From an uncultured Verrucomicrobiae bacterium (lineage in GTDB: Bacteria > Verrucomicrobiota > Verrucomicrobiia > Limisphaerales > UBA1100): a stretch of 64,000 nt of DNA. The position numbers and the translations under genes were made by a program. The notes beneath the pieces are model-generated. The model ran no database searches, was not told where the DNA came from, and saw only the letters and a program-made list of their open reading frames with translations. Positions 9,259 to 17,844 of the stretch are shown piece by piece. The stretch is taken from assembly GCA_937775205.1 (NCBI GenBank), contig CALKBX010000014.1, positions 1 through 64,000 on the forward strand, given 5' to 3'. Numbering within the stretch: the first letter of the stretch is position 1; every line of letters starts with the position of its first letter.

Positions 9259-9945
9259 ATGTTTACGGCGGCGGATTTATTTGACCTCAGCCAAACCGAG
9301 CACGCCGCCCTCCTTGAAGGCGACGGCCCGGCGTGGGCGGCATTGGCGCGCATCAGCGATTACCTTGCCGCCCATCTGCAGCCGGCCAATTACGCCGCTG
9401 TTTCGCCCAAGGCGGTGGTTGGCGAAAACGTGTTTCTCGGCAAAGGCACGGTGGTGGAGCCGGGCGCAACTATAATCGGCCCGGCGATCATTGGCGCGAA
9501 TTGCCAAATCCGGCACGGCGCGTACATTCGCGCCAACGTCATCATCGGCGACGGCTGCGTGATCGGCAATTCGTGTGAATTGAAAAACGCGCTGCTGTTC
9601 AGCGACTGCCAAGTGCCGCATTTTAATTATGTGGGCGATTCCATTTTGGGCCATCACGCGCATCTTGGCGCGGGGGTGGTGCTGTCCAACTTCAAATCGT
9701 TCCCCGGCAACGTGACCGTGCAGCACGAGGACAAAAAAATCGATACGGGCCTGCGCAAATTTGGCGCGCTTATTGGCGACCACGCGGAGCTGGGCTGCAA
9801 TTGCGTGCTCAACCCCGGCAGCATCATCGGCCGCCGCAGCGTGATTTATCCGAATGCGAACTGGCGCGGCGTGCTCGCGGAGAATCGAATTGCAAAGCAT
9901 CGCGGGGAGATGGAAATTGTGGAGAGAATGAGCAAGGCCCAATGA
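9259..9945 (+). CDS. Left-handed beta-helix acyl/nucleotidyl transferase-like protein (GlmU-type C-terminal domain)
   Basis: A 228-residue protein dominated by hexapeptide repeats of the left-handed parallel beta-helix type (for example GENVFLGKGTVVEPGATI, GPAIIGANCQIRHGAYIRANVIIGDGCVIGN). It resembles the C-terminal acetyltransferase half of GlmU and related sugar-phosphate nucleotidyltransferases, including the N-acceptor-like FNYVGDSILGHHAHLGAGVVLSN region and the closing PNANWRGVL. An N-terminal nucleotidyltransferase domain is absent; residues 1-55 are helical. It probably acetylates or modifies an amino-sugar precursor. The last codons (SKAQ, stop) are made by the left arm of the palindromic repeat at 9931, so its C-terminus has been shaped by that repeat. 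Confidence 0.75.
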   Translation: MFTAADLFDLSQTEHAALLEGDGPAWAALARISDYLAAHLQPANYAAVSPKAVVGENVFLGKGTVVEPGATIIGPAIIGANCQIRHGAYIRANVIIGDGCVIGNSCELKNALLFSDCQVPHFNYVGDSILGHHAHLGAGVVLSNFKSFPGNVTVQHEDKKIDTGLRKFGALIGDHAELGCNCVLNPGSIIGRRSVIYPNANWRGVLAENRIAKHRGEMEIVERMSKAQ

Positions 9946-10020
9946 CCAAGCCCCAAGGAAATCACAAACACCAAAACCCAAGACAGACTCCCACTTGGTC
10001 ATTGGTCATTGGGCCTTGCT
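9931..10020. repeat. Interspersed repeat, copy 2: 19-bp perfect palindrome with ATGACCAA words
   Basis: The left arm AGCAAGGCCCAATGACCAA (9931-9949) is the exact reverse complement of 10002-10020, with a 52-base interior of CCCAA and CCAAAACC words. As RNA it would form a long hairpin. It begins inside the end of the upstream gene and ends 34 bases before the dinG start; further TTGGTCATT words continue to 10050. Confidence 0.8.
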
Positions 10021-10054
10021 CATTCCACCGTCTTTGGTCATTGGTCATTCGCCA

Positions 10055-12154
10055 ATGATCCTCTCCTCCGACCAACAGCCCGCAGAAACCTCCGGCCTCG
10101 AAGCGCAGGTGGAGGAAATTTTTGGGCCGGGCGGGCTGTTGTCGAAGTCGAAAAATTTCGAGTTCCGGCCTCAACAACAAGCGATGGCCACGGGCGTAGC
10201 GCGGGCGTTGGAAGCGGGAAAGAATTGCGTGGTCGAGGCCGGCACGGGCGTGGGCAAGAGTCTCGCCTACTTAGTTCCAGCCATTTTGCACGGACAGGCG
10301 AGCTTGAAGAAAGCCATCATTTCCACGCACACCATCAATTTGCAGGAACAGTTGGCGGAAAAGGATCTGCCGATGTTGCAGCGGATTTTGCCGGTGGAGT
10401 TTAGTTACACGATGCTGAAAGGGCGCGCTAATTATCTGTGCACGCATCGGCTCCATCGCGCGTTGCAGCGGGCGGATGGACTGTTCACCTCGCCGGAGAT
10501 CGCCGAGCTGAAGCGCGTGGCGGAATGGGCGGCGGAAACCAAGGACGGCAGTTTGTCCGATCTCGATGTGGAGCCGGATCCTAAAGTGTGGGAGGCGGTT
10601 TGCTCCGAGCGCGGCCTGTGTGCGCCCAAGCTGTGCGGGCGCGGGAGTGACACGGCCTCGCTGCACGGCGAATGTTTTTTCCAAAAAGCGCGACGGCGGT
10701 TTCTCAGCGCTGATGTGTTGATCCTCAATCACTCACTTTTTTTTGCGAGCCTCGGGCTGGTGGCCGATATCGAGGATGACGATGCGGAAGACAGCGTGGG
10801 CGACGGGTTGTTGTTCAAAAATGATTTCGCGATTTTTGATGAAGCGCAGCACCTCGACCGCGTGGCGTCGCGGCACATAGGCCTCAGCGTTTCTAGCGGG
10901 CAAATGCGGTTCAACCTCCAGCGCCTGTGGAATCCGCGCACGGAGAAAGGCATCCTCTCCGTGTTGCGCAAAGGCAATGTGGTGAAAGGCGTGACCGAGA
11001 CGCTTAATGAGGCGGAGAAACTTTTTGGCGAAGTCGAAGGGGCGTGCGATGCGTTGCACGCACAATCGCCGCGCCGCCAACGCGATTGGCAGGAGCTGCG
11101 CATTCGGCAGGCGGATTTGGTGGAAGACACCGTGTCGCAGCCGCTGCAACGTCTGCGCGAATCGCTGGGGCACCTCATCGAGGACAGTGAGGATGAGGAA
11201 TCCTCCGCCGAGTTGATCGAATGCAACCGGCGTATCGCGGAGATTCGCGACGCGGTGGCCACCTTCATCGGGCAAGCCGCCGAACAACACGTGTATTGGG
11301 TGGAACGCACCGGCCGCAATCGGCAAAACCTTTCGCTGAACGCCGCGCCAATCGATGCCGCGGACTTCCTGCGGCGCCGCTTGTTTGGCAGCGGATCGCC
11401 CGTCATCTGCACCAGCGCCACGCTGGCCGTGGAGGATTCGGATCGCTGCCAACTGCCTCCCGAACAAAAGGCAATGTGCCCGGGCTTGGAGTATTTCATC
11501 AACCAAGTCGGCGCGGAAACTTCGCGGCGCGCGCAGCTCGGTTCTCCTTTTGATTATCAACAAAACGTGAAACTTTATGTGGCTGGGAAAATGCCCGACC
11601 CGCGAGCAGACGAATACGGCGAAGCGCTCGTGCAATGGATCGGCCATTTCATCCGCATGACGCACGGCAAGGCGTTTGTGCTTTTCACTAACGGCAAATT
11701 GATGCGCGAGGTGGCGGAGGAAATGGAGCCGTTCTTTGACGAGCTGGGCATCCGCGCGTTCGTGCAGGGCACCGGCACGCCGCGCGCCACGATGCTGGAA
11801 CAGTTTAAGCAAGACACTAACTCGGTGTTGTTCGGATTGGACAGCTTTTGGCAGGGCGTCGATGTGCCGGGCGAATCGCTCTGCAACGTGATCCTCACAC
11901 GACTGCCCTTCGCCGTGCCAGATCACCCGCTCATCGAGGCGCGCGTGGAGGCGATTGAGGCGCGCGGCGGCAATGCGTTTATGGAATTTAATTTGCCGGA
12001 GGCCATTTTAAAATTCCGCCAAGGCGTCGGCCGGCTCATTCGCACGCAGGACGACAGCGGCATCATCGCCGTGCTCGACAACCGCGTGCTCACTAAGCGA
12101 TACGGCCAAAAATTCATCGATGCCCTCCCGCAAATGGAGTTGGAAATTGTGTGA
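10055..12154 (+). CDS. dinG: DinG-family ATP-dependent DNA helicase
   Basis: Superfamily 2 helicase of the XPD/DinG type, expected to unwind DNA with 5'-3' polarity, for instance at R-loops or forks. The 699-residue product has the Walker A motif GTGVGKS at 63-69, motif Ia STHTINLQEQLAEKDLP, an iron-sulfur type cysteine set (Cys183, Cys188, Cys192 and a fourth in GECFF), the DEAQ Walker B box at 262-265, and the C-terminal motifs HGKAFVLFTNG, DSFWQGVDVPGE and QGVGRLIRTQDDSG. Length matches DinG. ATG 10055 is used; in-frame sequence before it is the palindromic repeat. The hairpin just upstream could affect its expression. Confidence 0.88.
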   Translation: MILSSDQQPAETSGLEAQVEEIFGPGGLLSKSKNFEFRPQQQAMATGVARALEAGKNCVVEAGTGVGKSLAYLVPAILHGQASLKKAIISTHTINLQEQLAEKDLPMLQRILPVEFSYTMLKGRANYLCTHRLHRALQRADGLFTSPEIAELKRVAEWAAETKDGSLSDLDVEPDPKVWEAVCSERGLCAPKLCGRGSDTASLHGECFFQKARRRFLSADVLILNHSLFFASLGLVADIEDDDAEDSVGDGLLFKNDFAIFDEAQHLDRVASRHIGLSVSSGQMRFNLQRLWNPRTEKGILSVLRKGNVVKGVTETLNEAEKLFGEVEGACDALHAQSPRRQRDWQELRIRQADLVEDTVSQPLQRLRESLGHLIEDSEDEESSAELIECNRRIAEIRDAVATFIGQAAEQHVYWVERTGRNRQNLSLNAAPIDAADFLRRRLFGSGSPVICTSATLAVEDSDRCQLPPEQKAMCPGLEYFINQVGAETSRRAQLGSPFDYQQNVKLYVAGKMPDPRADEYGEALVQWIGHFIRMTHGKAFVLFTNGKLMREVAEEMEPFFDELGIRAFVQGTGTPRATMLEQFKQDTNSVLFGLDSFWQGVDVPGESLCNVILTRLPFAVPDHPLIEARVEAIEARGGNAFMEFNLPEAILKFRQGVGRLIRTQDDSGIIAVLDNRVLTKRYGQKFIDALPQMELEIV

Positions 12155-12199
12155 CGCGCGCGGGCTTGATTCCCGCCAGCAGCCTGTTAAACTCTCCGC

Positions 12200-12604
12200 A
12201 TGTCCGACATTGCCGAATTTGTTCATTCCAACGCAGCCAAAGTGTCACCCAAAATTCTGCACGGGATCCACCTCAAGCTCCCCCAATTGAAGCTGGAGTT
12301 TGCCGAGATTCACGCGCCAAAATATCCGCACCTTGTCGATCAGCTCGAGCTGTTGGCCGATGTGATCGAAGACTATGCCGAGGGAGCGGATCAGGAGATT
12401 CCGTTTTTTGTGGTCGCAGAATCCTGCTTCGCTCTCGCCTACGCGCACAAGCAAACACATCTCATCCCCGATCACGTCCCCGATGTGGGCTATGCTGACG
12501 AATCCGCCGTGGTGCGCACCGTGTTCATCGAAAACGAAAAAGCCCTCAGCGAATACTGCAAACGCCACGGGCTCGACTTCGCGGAAGTGACCACCGCAGC
12601 ATAG
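12200..12604 (+). CDS. YkvA-like (DUF1232) protein
   Basis: A 134-residue protein with a DUF1232/YkvA signature near the C-terminus: FALAYAHKQTHLIPDHVPDVGYADESAVVRTVF, corresponding to the family pattern D-x-IPD-x-xP-x-x-GY-x-DD-x-A. The function of this family is unknown; members are often membrane-associated, but no clear transmembrane helix is seen here. The first 80 residues are helical and charged. It follows dinG by 45 bases in the same direction. Confidence 0.6.
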   Translation: MSDIAEFVHSNAAKVSPKILHGIHLKLPQLKLEFAEIHAPKYPHLVDQLELLADVIEDYAEGADQEIPFFVVAESCFALAYAHKQTHLIPDHVPDVGYADESAVVRTVFIENEKALSEYCKRHGLDFAEVTTAA

Positions 12605-12661
12605 CCACTAGCTACATTTCCGGTTTACATCTGACCAGCGGGCGTTAGCCTTGGGGCTTCC

Positions 12662-13624
12662 ATGAAACGCATCACCGCTCTTTTCCTTTCGTTCGCCTTC
12701 GCCGCTGTTGCGATGGCTGAAGACCTCCGCATTGGCCTCATCGGGCTGGACACTTCCCACGTCATTGCCTTCACCAAAATCATCAATGACCCCAAAGCCA
12801 CCGGCCCACTCGCAAAAGCAAAAGTGGTTGCGGCCTTCAGGGGCGGCAGTCGCGACATCCCTTCCAGCGCGGATCGCATTGATAAATATACCGAAACACT
12901 CACGAAAGAATACGGCCTCAAGCTCTACCCCACCATCGCCGAGCTGTGTAAAAATGTGGACGCCATCATGCTCGAAAGCGTCGATGGCCGGCCCAAGGTA
13001 CGCCAAGCCATCCCGGTGATTGATGCGGGCTTGCCGCTGTTCATCGACAAACCGATGGCCGGCTCATTGGCGGATGTGATTTTCATTTTTGATTACGCCA
13101 AGAAAAAGGGCGTGCCAATTTTCAGTTCATCGTCGCTGCGTTACGGGAAAACGAACCAAGCCATTCGCCACGGCTCCATCGGCACTGTCGCCCGCGCCGA
13201 GGTGCACAGCCCCTGCTCGCTGGAGGTGCATCATCCGGATTTGTTTTGGTACGGCGTGCACGGATGCGAATCGCTCTTCACCATCATGGGCACCGGCTGC
13301 CAAAGCGTTGTGCGGCGAACCACCGCCGATGGCAAAATCGAAGTGGAAGGCACGTGGAAAGGCGGCCGCACTGGCATCTTCCGCGAAGGCAAAGGCTACG
13401 GCGGCAAAGCCAAAGGCACCAAAGGCGAAAGCGAAGCGGGTGGTTACGACGGCTATGCGCCGCTCGTGGTGGAGGCGGTGAAAATGTTCCAAACCGGCAA
13501 AGTTCCCGTGAGCGCGCAGGAAACCATCGAGATGTTCGCCTTCATGGCCGCCGCCGATGAAAGCAAACGCCGCGACGGCAAGCCGGTGACGATCAAGGAA
13601 ATGATCGAGCAGGCGCGGCAGTAA
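12662..13624 (+). CDS. Exported Gfo/Idh/MocA-family oxidoreductase-like protein
   Basis: A 320-residue protein with a signal peptide (MKRITALFLSFAFAAVAMA) and a Gfo/Idh/MocA-type Rossmann domain: LRIGLIGLDTSHVIAF in place of the usual GxGxxG, VDAIMLESVDGRPK, and FIDKPMAGSLAD, the position of the conserved EKP motif. The altered glycine motif and the export signal are typical of a group of planctomycete and verrucomicrobial members, which may bind sugar-like ligands or cofactor tightly. The substrate is unknown. It has its own 57-base upstream spacer and converges with trpG at the 3' end. Confidence 0.75.
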   Translation: MKRITALFLSFAFAAVAMAEDLRIGLIGLDTSHVIAFTKIINDPKATGPLAKAKVVAAFRGGSRDIPSSADRIDKYTETLTKEYGLKLYPTIAELCKNVDAIMLESVDGRPKVRQAIPVIDAGLPLFIDKPMAGSLADVIFIFDYAKKKGVPIFSSSSLRYGKTNQAIRHGSIGTVARAEVHSPCSLEVHHPDLFWYGVHGCESLFTIMGTGCQSVVRRTTADGKIEVEGTWKGGRTGIFREGKGYGGKAKGTKGESEAGGYDGYAPLVVEAVKMFQTGKVPVSAQETIEMFAFMAAADESKRRDGKPVTIKEMIEQARQ

Positions 13625-13628
13625 TAAA

Positions 13629-14195
13629 TCAGCCCAACTTCAGAAAATTCCGCAGCAACGTCCGGCCGTCCTCGGTGAGGATGCTTTCGGGATGAAACTG
13701 CACGCCCCAAATCGGATGCTCCTTGTGGCGCAATCCCATCACTTCGCCGGCCTCGGTCTCGGCGGTGATTTCTAGACACTCGGGAACGGTGTCGCGCTTG
13801 ACGACGAGTGAATGATAACGCGTGGCGACGAAGGGATTGGGCATGCCTTCGAACAGGTTTTTTTCGTCATGCGAAATGGGCGAGGTTTTGCCATGCATGA
13901 TTTGGTCGTTCACCACCACCTCCGCGCCGAACGAATGCCCGATGCATTGATGCCCAAGGCACACGCCCAAGAGCGGCGTGCGCGGGCCGAAGGTTTTTAT
14001 GATGTCATTAGAGAGCCCCGCCTCGCGCGGCGTACACGGCCCGGGCGAAATAAGAATGCGCTCCGGCTTCAGTGCCTCGATTTGTTCCAGCGTGATTTCA
14101 TCATTCCGATGCACCTCCATCGCCACATCCTCCTCGCCGAGATACTGGACGAGGTTAAACGTAAACGAATCGTAGTTGTCGATGACGAGTAGCAT
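13629..14195 (-). CDS. trpG: Glutamine amidotransferase of anthranilate/aminodeoxychorismate synthase
   Basis: Class I glutamine amidotransferase that supplies ammonia to TrpE or PabB. The 188-residue product begins [20 protein letters not shown], has the oxyanion [12 protein letters not shown] loop, the nucleophile motif GVCLGHQ with its Cys, HGKTSPI, and the closing His-Glu pair in [10 protein letters not shown]. Sequence alone does not separate TrpG from PabA, and many bacteria use one protein for both. It is the last gene of a minus-strand group with the 200-residue protein and aroB, consistent with chorismate metabolism; the synthase subunit itself is not in the window. Confidence 0.88.
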   Translation of the reverse strand: MLLVIDNYDSFTFNLVQYLGEEDVAMEVHRNDEITLEQIEALKPERILISPGPCTPREAGLSNDIIKTFGPRTPLLGVCLGHQCIGHSFGAEVVVNDQIMHGKTSPISHDEKNLFEGMPNPFVATRYHSLVVKRDTVPECLEITAETEAGEVMGLRHKEHPIWGVQFHPESILTEDGRTLLRNFLKLG

Positions 14196-14199
14196 TAGT

Positions 14200-14802
14200 T
14201 TACTTTTTTGCCTTCCGCTTGGGCTTGGGCATATTGAATAGCTCTAATTGTGGCGCGGCGAAGAGGTCGTAGTTTTTTAGGATGCGGATGATTTGGAGGA
14301 GGTCGCTTTTTTGGTAGTTACGGTTGACCTCGATGTGGTCGATGAGGTCGGAGAGCATGGTGCGAAAGGCAATGACGGCGTCGATGCCTTTGGCGCGGAG
14401 GACGTCGATGCTCTGCTGGCGGGCTTCGCCGGCGGTGGGGAGGGCGGGGACGACGAGGATTTTGGTGAGCGGCCCGGGGCCGCCGAAGGCGTGGGTGGCG
14501 CGGGCGAAAGTTTCTGGGCCGGCGAAGCGAAACATCTCCGGCGCGTGGGCGAGCACGGCTTGGGTGAAGACTTCGGTATGCCAAGCCTTTACCACCACCA
14601 CGGCGCGCGTGAGATGCTTAAGGTCGTCGGCAGATTCGAGTACGAAGGGGACCTCGGGTTCGTCGGTGGGGCCGCCGGGATTATGTACGTAGAAATCTAC
14701 TTCGTCATCCTCGCGCTTGGGCGCGATGTGCTTGCGCTGCTGTCGCACGAAGAATCCGTGCAACTCGAAGAATTCGCGGACGATGGTTTCGCTAACAGCC
14801 AT
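14200..14802 (-). CDS. Conserved protein of unknown function between aroB and trpG
   Basis: A 200-residue protein that I cannot assign. It starts [20 protein letters not shown], then [21 protein letters not shown], which resembles the D-x-D hydrophobic-strand pattern of restriction-nuclease-like folds; that is only a pattern resemblance. Later it has [23 protein letters not shown] and a lysine-rich tail. It sits four bases upstream of trpG and overlaps the end of aroB by 11 bases, so the three are probably one transcript. Confidence 0.65.
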   Translation of the reverse strand: MAVSETIVREFFELHGFFVRQQRKHIAPKREDDEVDFYVHNPGGPTDEPEVPFVLESADDLKHLTRAVVVVKAWHTEVFTQAVLAHAPEMFRFAGPETFARATHAFGGPGPLTKILVVPALPTAGEARQQSIDVLRAKGIDAVIAFRTMLSDLIDHIEVNRNYQKSDLLQIIRILKNYDLFAAPQLELFNMPKPKRKAKK

Positions 14803-15907
14803 TTGGGAGATTGAGGGTTGAGGGTTGAAGGTTGAGGGACTGGCGGATTTGGGCGGGTTGGACTTTTTGTCCGGTTAAAACTTGGCCGATTTTTTTGGCG
14901 AGGACGAAATTGATTTGGCCGGCGGTTACTTTTTTGTCGAGTTGGATGGCGGTGAAGAGGCGTTTGGTTTGGGCGAGGGTGAGCTTCACGCTTGTTGGCA
15001 GGCCAGTGTTTTTGAAGAGGGCGGTGATGCGGGCGGTGTCTTTTGCGGGAAGACCGGCTTGGGCTTGGGAGATTCTGGCAGCGGCGACTTGGCCGATGCT
15101 GATGGCTTCGCCGTGGAGGTATTTTCCGTATTTCGAAATGGCCTCGAGGCCGTGGCCGAGGGTGTGGCCAAAGTTGAGAATGGCGCGCAGACCGGTTTCG
15201 TTTTCATCAAGGCCGACGACGGCCGCCTTGATTTGACAGCAGCGCGCGATGACGGCCGCGAGGGTGGCGGGGTGCTGTTGCAGCAGCTTGGGCAAATCGC
15301 GCTCGAGGCGGGTAAAGAGTTTTGCATCGTAAATGATGCCGTATTTAATGACCTCCGCGAGGCCGGCGCGGAACTCGCGCGCGGGCAAGGTGCGCAGCGT
15401 GTCGAGGTCACACAGGACGAATTTGGGTTGGTGAAATGCGCCGACGAGATTTTTGCCAGCGGCCAAGTTGACGCCGACCTTGCCGCCGACGGAGCTGTCC
15501 ACCTGCGCGAGGAGTGTGGTGGGCACTTGCACAAAATCAATGCCGCGCAAATAGGTGGCGGCCACAAATCCAGCCATGTCTCCGACCACGCCGCCGCCGA
15601 GGGCGACCACAAACGAGCCTCGCTCGATGCGGTGCTTGGCCAGTTGATCGTAACACGCCTGCACATTTTTTAGCGTCTTGGCCTGTTCGCCGGCGGGTTG
15701 GGAAATGAAGACGGGCGCAAAGCCGGCGGCCTTGAGCGAAGCGAGGGCGGGTTTGCGATAGCGGCGGGCAACGGTGGTATCGGAAATCACCACGCAGCGT
15801 TGGCCGAGTTTTTGGTGGGCGCAATGTTTGCCGAGGTCAGCGAGCAGTCCCGCCCCGATGTGAATCGGGTACGTTCGGTCTGCCAGCGGTACCTTGACCG
15901 TGCGCAC
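14792..15907 (-). CDS. aroB: 3-dehydroquinate synthase
   Basis: Second step of the shikimate pathway: converts DAHP to 3-dehydroquinate using NAD and a divalent metal. The 371-residue product has the NAD-binding GGGVVGDMAGFVAATYLRG motif, the PTTLLAQVDSSVGGKVGVN signature, the metal ligand region FRAGLAEVIKYG, and ILNFGHTLGHGLE with the metal-binding histidines. The last 15 residues are unusual for the family: they are encoded by a tandem 7-bp repeat and read into the start of the next gene by 11 bases. The core is complete, so activity is expected. Confidence 0.93.
   Translation of the reverse strand: MRTVKVPLADRTYPIHIGAGLLADLGKHCAHQKLGQRCVVISDTTVARRYRKPALASLKAAGFAPVFISQPAGEQAKTLKNVQACYDQLAKHRIERGSFVVALGGGVVGDMAGFVAATYLRGIDFVQVPTTLLAQVDSSVGGKVGVNLAAGKNLVGAFHQPKFVLCDLDTLRTLPAREFRAGLAEVIKYGIIYDAKLFTRLERDLPKLLQQHPATLAAVIARCCQIKAAVVGLDENETGLRAILNFGHTLGHGLEAISKYGKYLHGEAISIGQVAAARISQAQAGLPAKDTARITALFKNTGLPTSVKLTLAQTKRLFTAIQLDKKVTAGQINFVLAKKIGQVLTGQKVQPAQIRQSLNLQPSTLNLPNGC
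14811..14838. repeat. Four tandem 7-bp units (TTGAGGG) at the aroB 3' end
   Basis: Units at 14811-14817, 14818-14824, 14825-14831 (one base changed) and 14832-14838. On the minus strand they encode the last residues of AroB (NLQPSTLNLP), so the repeat lengthens that protein's C-terminus. Because 7 is not a multiple of 3, a change in copy number would shift the frame and move the stop codon. Confidence 0.85.
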
Positions 15908-15915
15908 GGCGGGGG

Positions 15916-17769
15916 TCAGGCGGTGGCCTGTTCGGCGACGTACGGGGCGATGCCCTCCACGCGCAGGCGGCGGGTTTCGCCGCCGAGTTCAAATTCAATT
16001 TCTTCCCCAGCCGCGCGGCCGAGAATGGCCTGGCCCATGGGGGTGAGGTAGCTGATGAGGTTGTTATCCGGGTCGCCGTCCCACGCGCCGAGCAGGGCAA
16101 ACTCCTCACGAACGCCGCTGCCGAGATGGGTAACGGTGACGCGCGTGCCTACGTTGGCGGCGGCGGCATCGGCATCGACGTAGTTCATGCCGCGCGCGCG
16201 GTCGAGGTCGCGCTCCCATTCGGCTTGCAGAGCGGTCAACACTTTTTGCTGTTCCTTGGCGGCTTTAAATTCGTGGTTCTCGCGAAGATCGCCGTACTCG
16301 CGGGCGATTTCGATTTCCTTGGAGTTGGCCGGGATGCGCTTTTGCTTCAAGTCCTCCAACTCCGTCGCGCGCCGTTCGAGGCTGGCCCACGATACCATCA
16401 ACGTGCCTTCTCCCTCGGCTTTCTTCTCCGGCTTGTCCTTCTCGCTGCCGGTGATGAATTCCTGAATCTCCGGACGCGTTTTCACAATTTTGCCCAGCAC
16501 CGATCGTTTGTCCATCCCCTCAAAACTCGTGGAGAGCTGAATGGCGCGGGTGATGTCCTGCACCACTTCGAGTTCCGCCGACTTAGTGAGCGTCTCGATA
16601 AGGCCGGTGTCGGCCAGAATATAATCGCGCAGTTTGCACGCGCGCTTTTCGGCGCTGGTTTCGCGCTCGATGGCCGAGAGCATCGCGCCGAAGGCTTCAG
16701 TCGTCAGTAAATCCGCATATTCCTCGGGCTGTTCCTTGGCCAACCACAGCAACAGCTCGGCCGCGGCGGCGTGGTGGTTGATGAGATGTTCCAGCTCTTC
16801 CTTAAACGTTCCGGCTTGGTCGTGCGCGGCGAGAAGATTCGCGCACTCGCCCACCAATCGCGCGGGCACTTGATTGGTCATCACCAACAGCGAGGTCGCC
16901 CATTCTTCGTTGTTCGCTTGGAAGGAATCGAGCACGCGCCGTTGCCGCGCCGCCGGCACGGCTGTCACCACTTCTTTCACCGAAGGATTCGTCTCCCAAA
17001 CCGTGGCCTCGGTGGGTGCGCCTTCGCCGATCTCCGCGCCCAGTGCCTTGGCAAGGTCATCACGCGCCATCACCGCTTCCAGCGCGAGCGGCGCTTGCGT
17101 TCTGGCGTGGCTTTTAATTTCTTCGTTCAACTTGCCGAGCGTGCCTTCCGCCATCGCGGCGGCATCGTCGAGGTCGCCGGCATTCTTGGAAATCTCCGCC
17201 GCCACCACCACCCGCGCTTTCAACCCGCGGGCACTCGAAAAATCCTGCTGCAATCGTTCCTGCAACGGAATCTCCTGCGATTGATATTCGATGGCCTCGG
17301 TCTTTTTGGTGGGCAGCTTGAAGTGGCCGTCCTTTTTCATTTCGCGCCGCGCGGTCTCCCACCATTTTTTATAATCGTCTTTTTCAATCACCTCGGGCAC
17401 GAGCGATTCCTGCACTTTATCTGCGGTGGCAAAAATTCCGTAACTATCAATAATGACTTTAATTACCTCTTGATGTTGCAGCGCGGCCATTTGTTTGAGG
17501 CCAGTCATATCCGTGGCTTTGCGCGCCTCGATGTGGTCTTTGGAAATCGGCGTGAGAATTTTGGGCGCGAAGGCGAGGTCGATGCTGTGGCCGGGGCGAC
17601 TGTTGAAATCCACCGCCATTTTCCCGAGCACTACGTCCACGGTTTTGATGCGGCCAAAGCCCCAGCTCTTGTGCATGCAAAAACCTTCGGTCGCCATTTG
17701 CACGAGGATTTCCACATCGCCGGGGAGGATTTTGCCAGAGGCCGCTAGTTTTTCGAATTCTTCTTTCAT
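15916..17769 (-). CDS. greA: Transcription elongation factor GreA with long N-terminal extension
   Basis: Transcript cleavage factor that rescues backtracked RNA polymerase, here with about 450 extra residues in front of the normal GreA body. The 617-residue product has a helical, TPR-like or adaptor-like N-terminal region and a C-terminal GreA/GreB module: a coiled coil whose acidic tip GDLRENHEFKAAKEQQ (around residue 494) holds the Asp and Glu needed for cleavage, and a globular end ILGRAAGEEIEFELGG. A similarly extended GreA is found in chlamydiae, a related phylum. ATG 17769 (MKEEFEKLAASG) is chosen; the longer open frame lies antisense to rsmB. It is divergent from rsmB and followed by aroB. 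Confidence 0.85.
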   Translation of the reverse strand: MKEEFEKLAASGKILPGDVEILVQMATEGFCMHKSWGFGRIKTVDVVLGKMAVDFNSRPGHSIDLAFAPKILTPISKDHIEARKATDMTGLKQMAALQHQEVIKVIIDSYGIFATADKVQESLVPEVIEKDDYKKWWETARREMKKDGHFKLPTKKTEAIEYQSQEIPLQERLQQDFSSARGLKARVVVAAEISKNAGDLDDAAAMAEGTLGKLNEEIKSHARTQAPLALEAVMARDDLAKALGAEIGEGAPTEATVWETNPSVKEVVTAVPAARQRRVLDSFQANNEEWATSLLVMTNQVPARLVGECANLLAAHDQAGTFKEELEHLINHHAAAAELLLWLAKEQPEEYADLLTTEAFGAMLSAIERETSAEKRACKLRDYILADTGLIETLTKSAELEVVQDITRAIQLSTSFEGMDKRSVLGKIVKTRPEIQEFITGSEKDKPEKKAEGEGTLMVSWASLERRATELEDLKQKRIPANSKEIEIAREYGDLRENHEFKAAKEQQKVLTALQAEWERDLDRARGMNYVDADAAAANVGTRVTVTHLGSGVREEFALLGAWDGDPDNNLISYLTPMGQAILGRAAGEEIEFELGGETRRLRVEGIAPYVAEQATA

Positions 17770-17844
17770 AGGTTTGACAACGCGCCGCCCCGCGATGTAG
17801 CGAAAGGACTCGCGTGACAGAGTGCGTGGGCGGATAATAGCGGC

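Noticed and set aside
14811..14838. Tandem 7-bp repeat as a CRISPR array
   Set aside because: Units are directly adjacent, only 7 bp, and coding; there are no spacers or cas genes.
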